Assembly: GCA_030849965.1 (NCBI GenBank)
Contig: JAVDKL010000002.1
Coordinates: 434,001 to 498,000, forward strand
DNA length: 64,000 nucleotides
Direction: 5' to 3'
From: Schauerella fraxinea
GTDB taxonomy: Bacteria; Pseudomonadota; Gammaproteobacteria; Burkholderiales; Burkholderiaceae_B
Positions within the stretch are counted from its first letter, which is position 1. Every line of letters begins with the position of its first letter. The notes below the pieces were generated by a model that saw only the letters and a program-made list of their open reading frames with translations, did not search any database and was not told where the DNA came from. The translations under genes were made by a program, and so were the position numbers. Below are positions 1-7,721 of the stretch, in pieces.

Positions 1-1
1 T

Positions 2-139
2 GCATTGACATGTCAGGCGCCTTACATCGGCAACGTCGTGCCGCGCGCCGATCGGGCGAGTATTGCCGCCGCGATCGTGGCAACCGACGCACTGGGTCGC
101 GCGTTGGCGCCGTCGGGCGAGGTAGGTATTACGTCGTAG
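2..139 (+). CDS. 3' end of an unidentified gene (partial)
   Basis: The frame beginning at base 2 is open from the window edge to a TAG at 137-139 and gives 45 residues ending in GEVGITS. The composition (AIVATDALGRALAPSG) reads like the C-terminal helix of a soluble enzyme, not like an antisense shadow. The family cannot be recognised from this fragment. It converges on the LacI-type gene, and the two stop codons overlap by about 11 bp. A chance open frame in GC-rich DNA is the main alternative. Confidence 0.45.
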   Translation, partial: ALTCQAPYIGNVVPRADRASIAAAIVATDALGRALAPSGEVGITS

Positions 140-1172
140 CGGTGGCCGGAGGCGGGGCCGTCGAAGCGCGTGCCACCAGGCACAGCGGCGCGAACTCGCG
201 ATTGGCGCGAGTGCGCGTGCCGTTAATAAGTTCGATTAGCGCCTGCGCGCCCTCGTATCCCATCTGTTCGACCGGCATGCTGACCGTACTCAACTGTGGA
301 TACATCACTTCCGCCATAGGGCCGTCGTGAACCGTGATGACGGACATGTCATCTGGTACGGCGATGCGCTGTTCGTGCAGCACCATCATGGCGCCGGTGG
401 CAGCCGTCAAGGTGAGCGGGAATACCGCCGTGGGTCGAGGGCCGCCGCGCGCGAGAATCTCTCGCATGGCCGTCGCGCCGCCTTGCACCGTGTAGCCCGA
501 AATAGCCACCAGTGCGGGGTCATACGCCACCCCCGCAGCGTCGAGCGCCTCGCAGTAGCCCGCCAATCTTCCCGCGCCAAGCGTGGGATGAACCTGGCCT
601 GATAGATACGCGATGCGTCGATGCCCAAGGTCGATGAGATGCTGCGTCGCCATGCGTGCTGCCGCGCGGCTGTCGAAGTGGTAGCAGTTGCGTACGCCTT
701 TGACTTTGCGATTGAGCAGCAGAAAGGGCACTCGTGCTTGACGCACAGCGCGCAAGATCGCGCTATTGTCGTCCAGCGTCGTCACCAGTAAGCCATCGAC
801 CCGATTGGCTTGCACGATACGGGCGTAGGCGGAGTCGTCCGCGGCATTTTCTTCGATATGTGAAATCACCAGCGAATAACCGCTTTCATAGGCGCCGCGT
901 TCGGCGCCCAGGATGATCTGGTAATACACCGGGTTATCGAGTTGCGGCACCGCAATGCCCAAGGTATAAGTGCGCGATGTGCGCAGGCCGCGTGCACTCA
1001 GGTTGGGCCGGTAATCCAGCGCCTTGGCTGCTGCAAGAATCCGCTCACGCGTTTCCTCGCGCACCCGCTGGTTTTTGTCGCCACTGAGCACTCGCGAAAC
1101 GGTCGATAAATCGCAGCTTGCTGCCGCCGCGACATCGCTCAATGTGACGGCGACCGTTCCTGGCTTTGGCAT
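129..1172 (-). CDS. LacI-family transcriptional regulator
   Basis: A 347-residue repressor/activator of the LacI-GalR family. Residues about 9-31 form the N-terminal helix-turn-helix (TLSDVAAAASCDLSTVSRVLSG, family-typical including the VSRVL hinge-proximal motif). Residues about 70-335 form the periplasmic-binding-protein-like effector domain (LGIAVPQLDNPVYYQII, LIDLGHRRIAYLSG). The frame is open 26 codons further upstream, but the ATG at 1172 places the HTH at the usual distance from the N terminus; no strong Shine-Dalgarno is visible. The effector and target genes cannot be read from sequence. The convergent partial gene at the window edge is one possible target locus. Confidence 0.9.
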   Translation of the reverse strand: MPKPGTVAVTLSDVAAAASCDLSTVSRVLSGDKNQRVREETRERILAAAKALDYRPNLSARGLRTSRTYTLGIAVPQLDNPVYYQIILGAERGAYESGYSLVISHIEENAADDSAYARIVQANRVDGLLVTTLDDNSAILRAVRQARVPFLLLNRKVKGVRNCYHFDSRAAARMATQHLIDLGHRRIAYLSGQVHPTLGAGRLAGYCEALDAAGVAYDPALVAISGYTVQGGATAMREILARGGPRPTAVFPLTLTAATGAMMVLHEQRIAVPDDMSVITVHDGPMAEVMYPQLSTVSMPVEQMGYEGAQALIELINGTRTRANREFAPLCLVARASTAPPPATATT

Positions 1173-1233
1173 AGCATGGATGTCCGTTGAACCAACGCTC
1201 GCATTATAAGTGAGCGCCGTGGCGCCGAACAGA

Positions 1234-1578
1234 TCAGCCCGCCTCTGCACCCGCCATCATCGTGCGGCAGGCTTCGGCGCATTGCTTGCACGCTTCGGCG
1301 CACGCCTGGCAGTGATCGTGATCGTGTTTGCCGCATTCGGCCGCGCACGCTTCGCAGATGCCGGCGCACAGGGTGCATACGTCGCCGGTGAAGGCGCTGC
1401 CGCGTGCCATCACGCTGGCCGCGAAGCGGCACATGTCGGCGCAATCCATGTCGAGCTTGATGCAGTCTTTCATCGCGACGACATCGCTTTCGTCCAGGCA
1501 CGCGGTGGCGCAGTGTTCGCAGGCGGCGGCACACGCGAAGCATTTTTCGATACTGGCTTGCAGGGTGTTGGGTTGCAT
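1234..1578 (-). CDS. Cysteine-rich four-helix-bundle copper storage protein (Csp3-like, DUF326)
   Basis: A 114-residue protein with 18 cysteines, mostly in CxxC/CxxxC steps along predicted helices (for example CFACAAACEHCATAC near the N terminus, CQACAEACKQCAEAC near the C terminus). This is the pattern of the Csp/DUF326 family, in which cysteines line the core of a four-helix bundle and bind many Cu(I) ions. There is no signal peptide, which suggests the cytosolic Csp3 type. The ATG at 1578 was chosen because AAGGAG precedes it by about 7 nt; a longer frame to 1638 lacks this. It stands alone between two regulators. Copper binding is inferred from family, not shown. Confidence 0.85.
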   Translation of the reverse strand: MQPNTLQASIEKCFACAAACEHCATACLDESDVVAMKDCIKLDMDCADMCRFAASVMARGSAFTGDVCTLCAGICEACAAECGKHDHDHCQACAEACKQCAEACRTMMAGAEAG

Positions 1579-1763
1579 ATTGGCTCCTTGGCCACTGGCG
1601 GCGCCCGAGAGGGGTCGCCTGAGTGCTGTGCGCCGCAAGCCTTATGCCGCGAAGTCCTTAGCTTATTCGGGCAAGCCGGGCCGCCTCCAATCCTCCCGGC
1701 CCGGGCCTCCTCCAACCCGATCAGCCCAGCCCCGACCCGCCCCAGGCGCGATATCGCGCCGCT

Positions 1764-2672
1764 TTAGTCAAATCCCAACATATGCGCCAAGCTCTTGCCG
1801 GTCTGGTCTTCGACCAGATCGATATTGCTTTCAAGATCGCGCAAGTGCGCGTCCATCGTGGCGATGGCGCGGGCGACGTCACCGCGTTCGATGTCGTCGA
1901 CCACGCGAACGTGCTCGTCATGCTCGCAAGGCGCATTGCCGGGCGCTTCATAAATGGCCACGACCAACGCGCAACGCGACATGAGCTCTTTCAGATAGCG
2001 CTCTAGGATCGGGTTGCGCGAGAGTTCGGCCAGACGCAAATGGAAGGTGCTGGCCAGACGCGCCCACTCGTTTTGCGGCGCGTGATGCATGGCGCGGTGC
2101 TCGGCCTTCAGTTGCCGGCGCAGGGCCGCGTAGTCGGCGCGGGTGGCGAACTGGGCCACCAGCGGCACGATGGCGGCTTCGAGCGCACGGCGGGCTTCGA
2201 AGAGTTTGCCGACTTCTTCGCGGGTGGGCATGGCCACCATGGCGCCGCGGTTGGGCCGCAATGCAACGATGTGATCGTGCGCCAGGCGTTGCAGCACTTT
2301 CTGCACGACCGATCGCCCCACGCCAAACAATTCGCACAGCGCCGCCTCGGGCAACTTGGTGCCTGGCGCCAGACGCTGGCTCATCACGCTTTCAAATACG
2401 GCGCGGTAGATACGGTCTTCGGTATCTTCGGCGTCGCGTTCGGAAGCGGCCGGGCCACGCTGGCTGGCCGCCAACGCCACCGGCCGCACCCGCGGTCGGC
2501 CGCGACGGACCTCGCGGGTTGACGCAGGCGGCGCGGCGTCGTTGGCCGCACGGTGATGCACGGGGTGCGACGTGGGATCGGCGGAGACAGCGCGAGCGGC
2601 GGCGCCCCGTTTGCCCGCTTTCTTGATCGCGGGCGCAGCGGACCGGGGAGCAGCTTTAGTCATGACGGGCAT
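1764..2672 (-). CDS. GntR-family regulator with FCD effector domain
   Basis: A 302-residue regulator. Residues 1-80 are a basic, Ala/Arg/Pro-rich extension probably disordered, unusual for the family. Residues about 85-148 are the winged helix (LAPGTKLPEAALCELFGVGR, then SVVQKVLQRL). Residues about 155-290 are an all-helical FCD domain with His/Asp positions typical of the metal site (FHLRLAELSRNPIL, EHDEHVRVV). It lies 22 bp downstream of the amidase in the same direction, so it is probably the last gene of, and local regulator for, the NTF2-like/deacetylase/amidase operon. ATGs at 2672 and 2663 are both possible; neither has a clear ribosome binding site. Confidence 0.9.
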   Translation of the reverse strand: MPVMTKAAPRSAAPAIKKAGKRGAAARAVSADPTSHPVHHRAANDAAPPASTREVRRGRPRVRPVALAASQRGPAASERDAEDTEDRIYRAVFESVMSQRLAPGTKLPEAALCELFGVGRSVVQKVLQRLAHDHIVALRPNRGAMVAMPTREEVGKLFEARRALEAAIVPLVAQFATRADYAALRRQLKAEHRAMHHAPQNEWARLASTFHLRLAELSRNPILERYLKELMSRCALVVAIYEAPGNAPCEHDEHVRVVDDIERGDVARAIATMDAHLRDLESNIDLVEDQTGKSLAHMLGFD

Positions 2673-2694
2673 ACAGTGCGAAAAACATGATGGC

Positions 2695-3993
2695 CTATTC
2701 TGCCACTGTGCCGAGGCAACCGAGTTGTTGGCCGATCGCCACGGCCAGGTGGATGAGCGCGCGGTCGCTTCCGGCCGGGCCCATCAGCGACACGCCGATC
2801 GGCAAGCCATCGTCGCCGATGAACGGCAGGCTCACTTGCGGCAGGCCGGCGAGGCCCGCGATGCATGTGATGCGGAAGGTATTGGCGCGCACGATGTCGA
2901 CCGCTTCGCCGCTCGCATTGCGCGGGATGGCGGCGCTCGAGGCCGATGGCAACACGGCGACGCCCGTGGCGCCAAGCACATCGCGTACATGAGCACGAAT
3001 GGTGGCTTGGCTGGCGAAGGCCGCATCGGCCTGTGCTGCGCTGATGGCAGATGCGGCTTTGAAGCGACCCTCGACCGCAGCGCCGAAACGCGGTTGGTTT
3101 GCGCCGATCCATTCGCCGTGCGTTTCCCAGGCGTCATAGGCAGACGCAGTCACGTAGATTTGACGCCACGCTTCGAGGCCGGCATCGGCGATGCGCATGC
3201 GCTGCACGGCAATCGGGGTGGGGTCCGCCAAGGCGCTGGCCAGCGCGGTCGTCACCCGTTCGAGCGGCACCTGAAACGCGGGGTCGGCGGCTTCCCAGGT
3301 ATCGGTAAACGTCAACACGCGATCGAAGCGCACGGCATTGTCGGGCAGCAACACATCGCCTACTTTCGCAAACACGGCGGCGTCTTGCGCCAGCCACGTT
3401 GCCGTGTCGTACTTGGGCGCAAGCGGCGCGATGGCATCGGTGGAAACCAGGCCGTGCGTGGTGCGCAAGCCCCACAAGCCGCAATAGCTTGCCGGCACGC
3501 GCGTGGATCCGCCGGTATCTGTGCCCAAGGCGACGTCGCACAGTCCGGCGGCGGCGGCCGAGGCCGATCCGCTCGACGATCCGCCGGGCACACGATCTGG
3601 CGCACGCGTGTTGAGCGGCGTGCCGTAATGCGTGTTGTCGCCTTGGATGCTGTAGGCGATTTCGTCGGTGATGGTTTTGCCCACGAGCGTGGCGCCTGCC
3701 GCGAGCAGTGCCGTTACGACGGGGCTCGTCGCTGTGGCCGCACGATGCGTGGCGAGCCAGTCAGGGTTGCCCGCCCCGGTGGGCAAGCCGGCAATGTCGT
3801 AGAGATCCTTGGCGGCAAAGCGCAAGCCATCCAGTGTGCCGGTGGCCGTGGGCGCGATGGTGAACGCGCCGTGCGGCAGCCAGGCGCCAACGGTGTCGGT
3901 AAAAGGCAGGCCTTGCGAGATCGGCAGGAGGTCGGTCGACGGTGCCGATGCAGAAGCTTGCGACGCGGTCGAGGAAGAGGAAGCGAGGGTCAT
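2695..3993 (-). CDS. Amidase signature family amidohydrolase
   Basis: A 432-residue hydrolase of the amidase signature family, which cleaves carboxamides or related C-N bonds with a Ser-cisSer-Lys triad. Visible: AAKDLYDIAG with Lys62, the Gly/Ser-rich GGSSSGSASA loop around residues 138-145 (cis-Ser), and GTDTGGSTRVPAS with the nucleophile near Ser163. Length is typical, though shorter than GatA. There is no signal peptide, so it is cytoplasmic. The start overlaps the deacetylase stop by 4 bp (ATGA), with AGGGA upstream. The substrate is unknown; the context with an ABC importer suggests an imported amide. It is not GatA, since gatB and gatC are absent. Confidence 0.9.
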   Translation of the reverse strand: MTLASSSSTASQASASAPSTDLLPISQGLPFTDTVGAWLPHGAFTIAPTATGTLDGLRFAAKDLYDIAGLPTGAGNPDWLATHRAATATSPVVTALLAAGATLVGKTITDEIAYSIQGDNTHYGTPLNTRAPDRVPGGSSSGSASAAAAGLCDVALGTDTGGSTRVPASYCGLWGLRTTHGLVSTDAIAPLAPKYDTATWLAQDAAVFAKVGDVLLPDNAVRFDRVLTFTDTWEAADPAFQVPLERVTTALASALADPTPIAVQRMRIADAGLEAWRQIYVTASAYDAWETHGEWIGANQPRFGAAVEGRFKAASAISAAQADAAFASQATIRAHVRDVLGATGVAVLPSASSAAIPRNASGEAVDIVRANTFRITCIAGLAGLPQVSLPFIGDDGLPIGVSLMGPAGSDRALIHLAVAIGQQLGCLGTVAE

Positions 3994-4937
3994 ACGGAAA
4001 TCCCTGTAGCGAGTTGGGGCAGGGTGGCGACGTGGCGGTGGATGGCGCCGGGCGTGGTGAGCCAGACATCGCCATCCTCGCGCGCGGCAGCGATGTGCGC
4101 AAGCGCGCGTCGCAGATGCCGCAGCCGATAGGGTTGGCCAACGATATACGGATGCAGGGCAATGCCCATCACCAAAGGTTGATGGGCGGCCTGCAGCCGC
4201 ATCTCGTCGAAGTTATCGATGATCATTTGGGCGAAATCCTTGCCGTCCATCTGGCGCGCCACGATCATCGGTATGTCGTTGAGTTCCTGCGGGTACGGAA
4301 TGGACCATAAGGTACTGCCGTCGCGGGTGCGCATGGGCACGGGCTGATCGTCATGACACCAGTTCAAGGTATAGCGATAGCCGGTTTCGGCAAGCAGATC
4401 GGGGGTGACGCGCGACTCGGCGATCCAGGGTGAGAGCCATCCGGCGGGTGCCGTGTCTACCGGACGGGGCGCGCGCTGGCCTGCGGCCTGCAAGCGAATG
4501 CGGCAATGCATGAGCAAGGCGCGCTCGTCTGCCTCGCTCATCTGGTTCTGATGCTCGCCATTGGTGTGGCCGTGCCCGATGAGTTCGTCGCCGCGCGCCA
4601 GGCACGCGTCGATGAGTTCGGGGCAGTGATCGGCAATGGAAGTGTTGGCGATGATGCCGGCGGGAAACGACAGCGAATCGAAGAGTTCCAGGCAGCGCCA
4701 GGCGCCTACGCGATTGCCATATTCGCGCCACGCGTAGTTCAGGATATCGGGCTCGCCCAGCGACAGACCGAGCCGCGCACCCATGCCTTCGCCATAATGG
4801 AAGTGCTCAAGATTGAAGCCCAGATACACGGCCAATTTCGCGCCGCCCGGCCACGCGTAAGGCACGCGTCGCGTGATGGGCGTGTAGTCGAACCGGTCGT
4901 GATGCGCGAGGCGGCCGTAGGGTGTGGTCGCGGTCAT
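3990..4937 (-). CDS. Polysaccharide-deacetylase-fold hydrolase (PuuE/allantoinase-like)
   Basis: A 315-residue NodB-homology (CE4 fold) protein of the subgroup that includes allantoinase PuuE and related small-molecule amidohydrolases. Visible motifs are the HGHTNGEHQ metal-site segment at about 122-130, GWLSPWIAES in the middle and ALHPYIVGQPYRL near 255-265. There is no signal peptide or membrane segment, so a cytoplasmic small-molecule substrate is likelier than a cell-wall polymer. The ATG at 4937 overlaps the stop of the NTF2-like gene by 4 bp; the frame continues upstream but only as shadow of that gene. It is translationally coupled to the amidase, which suggests successive C-N bond cleavage. 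Confidence 0.85.
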   Translation of the reverse strand: MTATTPYGRLAHHDRFDYTPITRRVPYAWPGGAKLAVYLGFNLEHFHYGEGMGARLGLSLGEPDILNYAWREYGNRVGAWRCLELFDSLSFPAGIIANTSIADHCPELIDACLARGDELIGHGHTNGEHQNQMSEADERALLMHCRIRLQAAGQRAPRPVDTAPAGWLSPWIAESRVTPDLLAETGYRYTLNWCHDDQPVPMRTRDGSTLWSIPYPQELNDIPMIVARQMDGKDFAQMIIDNFDEMRLQAAHQPLVMGIALHPYIVGQPYRLRHLRRALAHIAAAREDGDVWLTTPGAIHRHVATLPQLATGISV

Positions 4938-5368
4938 GGGCGCGCGCCCGACGCGCGGTCGATCAGCCACTCGGCGCTGTCGTTCCACACGTCCATTTGA
5001 ACGATCAATCCGTGTTCGACCACATACCGATCGACGTAGCGGTTGCCTTCGAAAGGCGTGCCGTCGAGCCACTCGCCGTACAGCGTGCCGCGGTTGTAGA
5101 CCACGGCATGCTCGACCGTGGCGCCGGCCACGACCTCGGTGGCGTCGAAGCGCTTTTTCACCCAGGCATAACGTTGCTTATTGAAGGCCGCGCATTCCGC
5201 AGGGTCCGACATCGCACGACCCCCGGTGAATCGAATCGCCAATTTAGGCGACACGAACACGCGTGCGCCGTCGGGATCGGGCTTCATCAGAATGGTCAGG
5301 TACTGGTCGACAAGCGCGCCGGCGGCAGCGGCCACATCGGTCGTGTTCGAAGTTGGTGCATCGTGCAT
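4934..5368 (-). CDS. NTF2-like (SnoaL/DUF4440-type) protein
   Basis: A 144-residue single-domain protein with the cone-shaped NTF2-like pattern: an N-terminal helix (ALVDQYLTILM), then alternating strands ending in GNRYVDRYVVEHGLIVQMDVWND. Family members are small isomerases, dehydratases or ligand-binding proteins; no catalytic role can be assigned here. It is the first gene of a leftward operon, with GGGGAA about 7 nt before the ATG at 5368. It overlaps the deacetylase by 4 bp. Its place with an amidase and a deacetylase suggests it acts on the same imported compound. Confidence 0.8.
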   Translation of the reverse strand: MHDAPTSNTTDVAAAAGALVDQYLTILMKPDPDGARVFVSPKLAIRFTGGRAMSDPAECAAFNKQRYAWVKKRFDATEVVAGATVEHAVVYNRGTLYGEWLDGTPFEGNRYVDRYVVEHGLIVQMDVWNDSAEWLIDRASGARP

Positions 5369-5624
5369 CGAAATTCCCCATGATTTGCACTTTTGTGGTG
5401 CGTCGTTGTCTTGAGAGGCTTATGTGGCCTGTGTGTTTCAGGGCAAGCGAGACGAATTATTATCGTCAATAAATTGATTTTTTGCAGACAATTATTGGGA
5501 AAAATTGACGTCGGAAAATTTTGAGGCGGGTCTCGCGAATGAGCGCCGAAAATTGGCATCGATTTTGCTTTGGAACTGTTCCAGGGCGGCGTCCGCCATT
5601 ACTCGAAACCTGTTGGGGAAACCT
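5369..5624. promoter_or_regulatory. Divergent control region between catabolic operon and ABC importer
   Basis: A 256 bp region separates the leftward NTF2-like operon from the rightward ABC transporter. It has an AT-rich core at about 5450-5520 in an otherwise GC-rich sequence. In it CAATAAATTG (5467-5476) and CAATTATTG (5489-5497) form an imperfect inverted pair, followed by AAAATTGACG. These are candidate sites for the GntR/FCD regulator encoded at the end of the operon. Assignment as an operator is inference. Confidence 0.4.
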
Positions 5625-6809
5625 ATGTCTCGCATCACTCGTCGTACGTTCACGTCGGCCGCTATCGCGGTGCTCGGTCTGGGATGGGCGCCGTTCGCCT
5701 TGAGCGCCGAGCCGATCAAGATCGGCCTGGTGACGGCGCTGTCGGGTCAATCGGCCTTGTCGGGCGAAGCCATTACGCGCGGCGTGCAAATCGCGATCGA
5801 CGAAATCAATGCGTCGGGCGGCCTGCTGGATGGCCGTCAATTGGTGCTGGTGCGCCGCGACGACGAATCCAATCCCGCCAAAGGGGTGGTGGCGGCGCGC
5901 GAGTTGATGTTCAAGGAGAAGGTCGCGGCCATCGTGGGCGGCCTGGATACGCCGGTGTCGATGGCGATCGTGCCCCTCGTCAATCAAGGCAAGGTGCCGT
6001 TCATTTCGCCGTGGGCGGCAGGTACGCCCATCACCAAGAACAACGCCAATCCCAATTACGTGTTTCGCGTGTCGGCCGTGGATGAAATCGTCGATCGCGG
6101 GATGGTCGACTATGCGCAGAACACCTTCAAGACATCGAAGTTCGGCTTGATCATGGTGAACAACCCGTGGGGCGAGTCGAACGAGCGGGGCATTGTGGCT
6201 GCGCTTACCGCTAAGAACATGAAAGCGGTGGGGATCGAGAAATTCGAAGGCAGCGATGTGGACGTGACGCCGCAGTTGAGCCGTTTGCGCGCAGCGGGTG
6301 CCGATACGCTGTTCATGGTGGGCAACGTAGGCCCGTCGGCGCAGGTCGTCAAGTCGCTCGACCGCATGGGGTGGAAGGTGCCGGTGGTGTCGCACTGGGG
6401 ACCGGCCGGTGGCCGCTTCACCGAGCTCGCAGGTCCGAGTGCGCGCGATGTGCACTTCGTGCAAACGTATAGCTTCTTCGGCAAGCAATCGCCTACCGGT
6501 GAGAAGGTGATCGCGGCATTGAAAGCCAAGTATTCAGATATCAAAGGCCCTGAAGACATCAGTCCGGCCGTGGGTGTGGCCAATGCCTACGACGCAATGA
6601 AGTTGACGGCGCTGGCGATTCAGCAAGCGGGCTCGACCGATGGCGACGCCATTCGCGAAGGGTTCTACAAGATCGGCAAGTACGACGGCCTGATCAAGAC
6701 GTATGAGAAACCGTTCACACCCGAGATGCACGACGCGCTGACCGAGAAAGACTACGTGTGGGCGCAGTTCATCGACAACCGCATCCTGCCTGTGGGCATG
6801 GCCAAGTAA
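5625..6809 (+). CDS. ABC transporter substrate-binding protein, branched-chain amino acid/amide (HAAT) type
   Basis: A 394-residue periplasmic binding protein of the LivJ/LivK-AmiC type (Peripla_BP_6). The N terminus MSRITRRTFTSAAIAVLG has a twin-arginine-like RRTF motif before a hydrophobic stretch, so export may be by Tat; cleavage is likely after ALSA. The mature part begins EPIKIGLVTALSGQSALSGEA, the classic first strand and ligand loop. The ATG at 5625 follows GGGGA at a good distance; the frame extends upstream to 5505 but that part does not look coding. It is first in the importer operon. The ligand is unknown; the divergent amidase operon suggests an amide. Confidence 0.9.
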   Translation: MSRITRRTFTSAAIAVLGLGWAPFALSAEPIKIGLVTALSGQSALSGEAITRGVQIAIDEINASGGLLDGRQLVLVRRDDESNPAKGVVAARELMFKEKVAAIVGGLDTPVSMAIVPLVNQGKVPFISPWAAGTPITKNNANPNYVFRVSAVDEIVDRGMVDYAQNTFKTSKFGLIMVNNPWGESNERGIVAALTAKNMKAVGIEKFEGSDVDVTPQLSRLRAAGADTLFMVGNVGPSAQVVKSLDRMGWKVPVVSHWGPAGGRFTELAGPSARDVHFVQTYSFFGKQSPTGEKVIAALKAKYSDIKGPEDISPAVGVANAYDAMKLTALAIQQAGSTDGDAIREGFYKIGKYDGLIKTYEKPFTPEMHDALTEKDYVWAQFIDNRILPVGMAK

Positions 6810-6842
6810 GCCAGCGTTCGCCAACGCATTCAGGGGATACAC

Positions 6843-7721
6843 ATGCAGTTGCTATCGGCATTGATCAGCGGGCTGGGCCTGGGCAGTATGTACGGGTTGA
6901 TGGCGCTGGGTTTTTATATGACGTATGCCGTATCGGGCACCGTCAATTTTGCTCAGGGCAGTTCGATGATGCTGGGCGCGGTGTTGTGCTTTACGTTTGC
7001 ACAAACCTACGGCTTGCCGATGGCGCTTTCCATCGTTTTGGCACTGCTGTTGTGCGCGGTGTATGGGTTGTTGGTGGAGCGGCTGGCCGTGCGGCCCTTC
7101 GCCAGCCGCGGCTCCAATGCCTGGCTGATGTCCACGGTCGCGTTGGGCATCGTGCTCGACAACGTGGTGATGCACACGTTTGGCCGCGAACCGCGCAGCT
7201 TGCCGTCGCCTTTGGTGTCGGCGCCGATCGATCTGGCGGGTGTGGGGTTGGGCGTGTATCCCTTGCAGCTCTTGATTCCGGTGATCGGCCTGGTGTTGGC
7301 TGCGGCCTTGCATACGGTCGCGCGGCGCACCCGTTGGGGTGTCGCGTTGCTTGCCGTGGTGCAAAATCGCGATGCCGCGCGCTTGATGGGTATTCCGATT
7401 TCGCGGGCGATCGCCGTGGCGTTTGCGCTGTCGACCTTGTTTGCCGGCGTGGCAGGCATCCTGATCGCGCCGCTCTTCAACGTCAACGCCGATATGGGCA
7501 CCTTGTTTGGCTTGAAGGCGTTTGCCGTGGCGATTCTTGGCGGCATCACAAGCGCCTGGGGCGTCATGATCGCAGGCTTGCTGTTCGGCCTGGCTGAAGG
7601 GCTGATCACGGTGACGTTGGGATCGAGCTACACGCAGATGATCACGTTCGCCTTGGTGATTGCGGTGCTGGCCTTGCGTCCCAATGGCTTGTTCGGTCGC
7701 GCGGAGGTAAAGAAAGTATGA
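6843..7721 (+). CDS. ABC importer permease, LivH type
   Basis: A 292-residue inner-membrane permease of the branched-chain amino acid family with about eight hydrophobic segments. Typical LivH features are the N-terminal GLGLGSMYGLMALGF and TVNFAQGSSMMLGA, and the GLKAFAVAILGGITS segment near residue 225, the region that couples to the ATPase. AGGGG precedes the ATG. It overlaps the next gene by 4 bp (ATGA), so it is translationally coupled to the fused permease-ATPase. Confidence 0.92.
   Translation: MQLLSALISGLGLGSMYGLMALGFYMTYAVSGTVNFAQGSSMMLGAVLCFTFAQTYGLPMALSIVLALLLCAVYGLLVERLAVRPFASRGSNAWLMSTVALGIVLDNVVMHTFGREPRSLPSPLVSAPIDLAGVGLGVYPLQLLIPVIGLVLAAALHTVARRTRWGVALLAVVQNRDAARLMGIPISRAIAVAFALSTLFAGVAGILIAPLFNVNADMGTLFGLKAFAVAILGGITSAWGVMIAGLLFGLAEGLITVTLGSSYTQMITFALVIAVLALRPNGLFGRAEVKKV

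Noticed and set aside
2695-3993. GatA (tRNA-dependent amidotransferase subunit)
   Set aside because: The protein is shorter than GatA, has no gatB/gatC neighbours, and sits in a catabolic operon.
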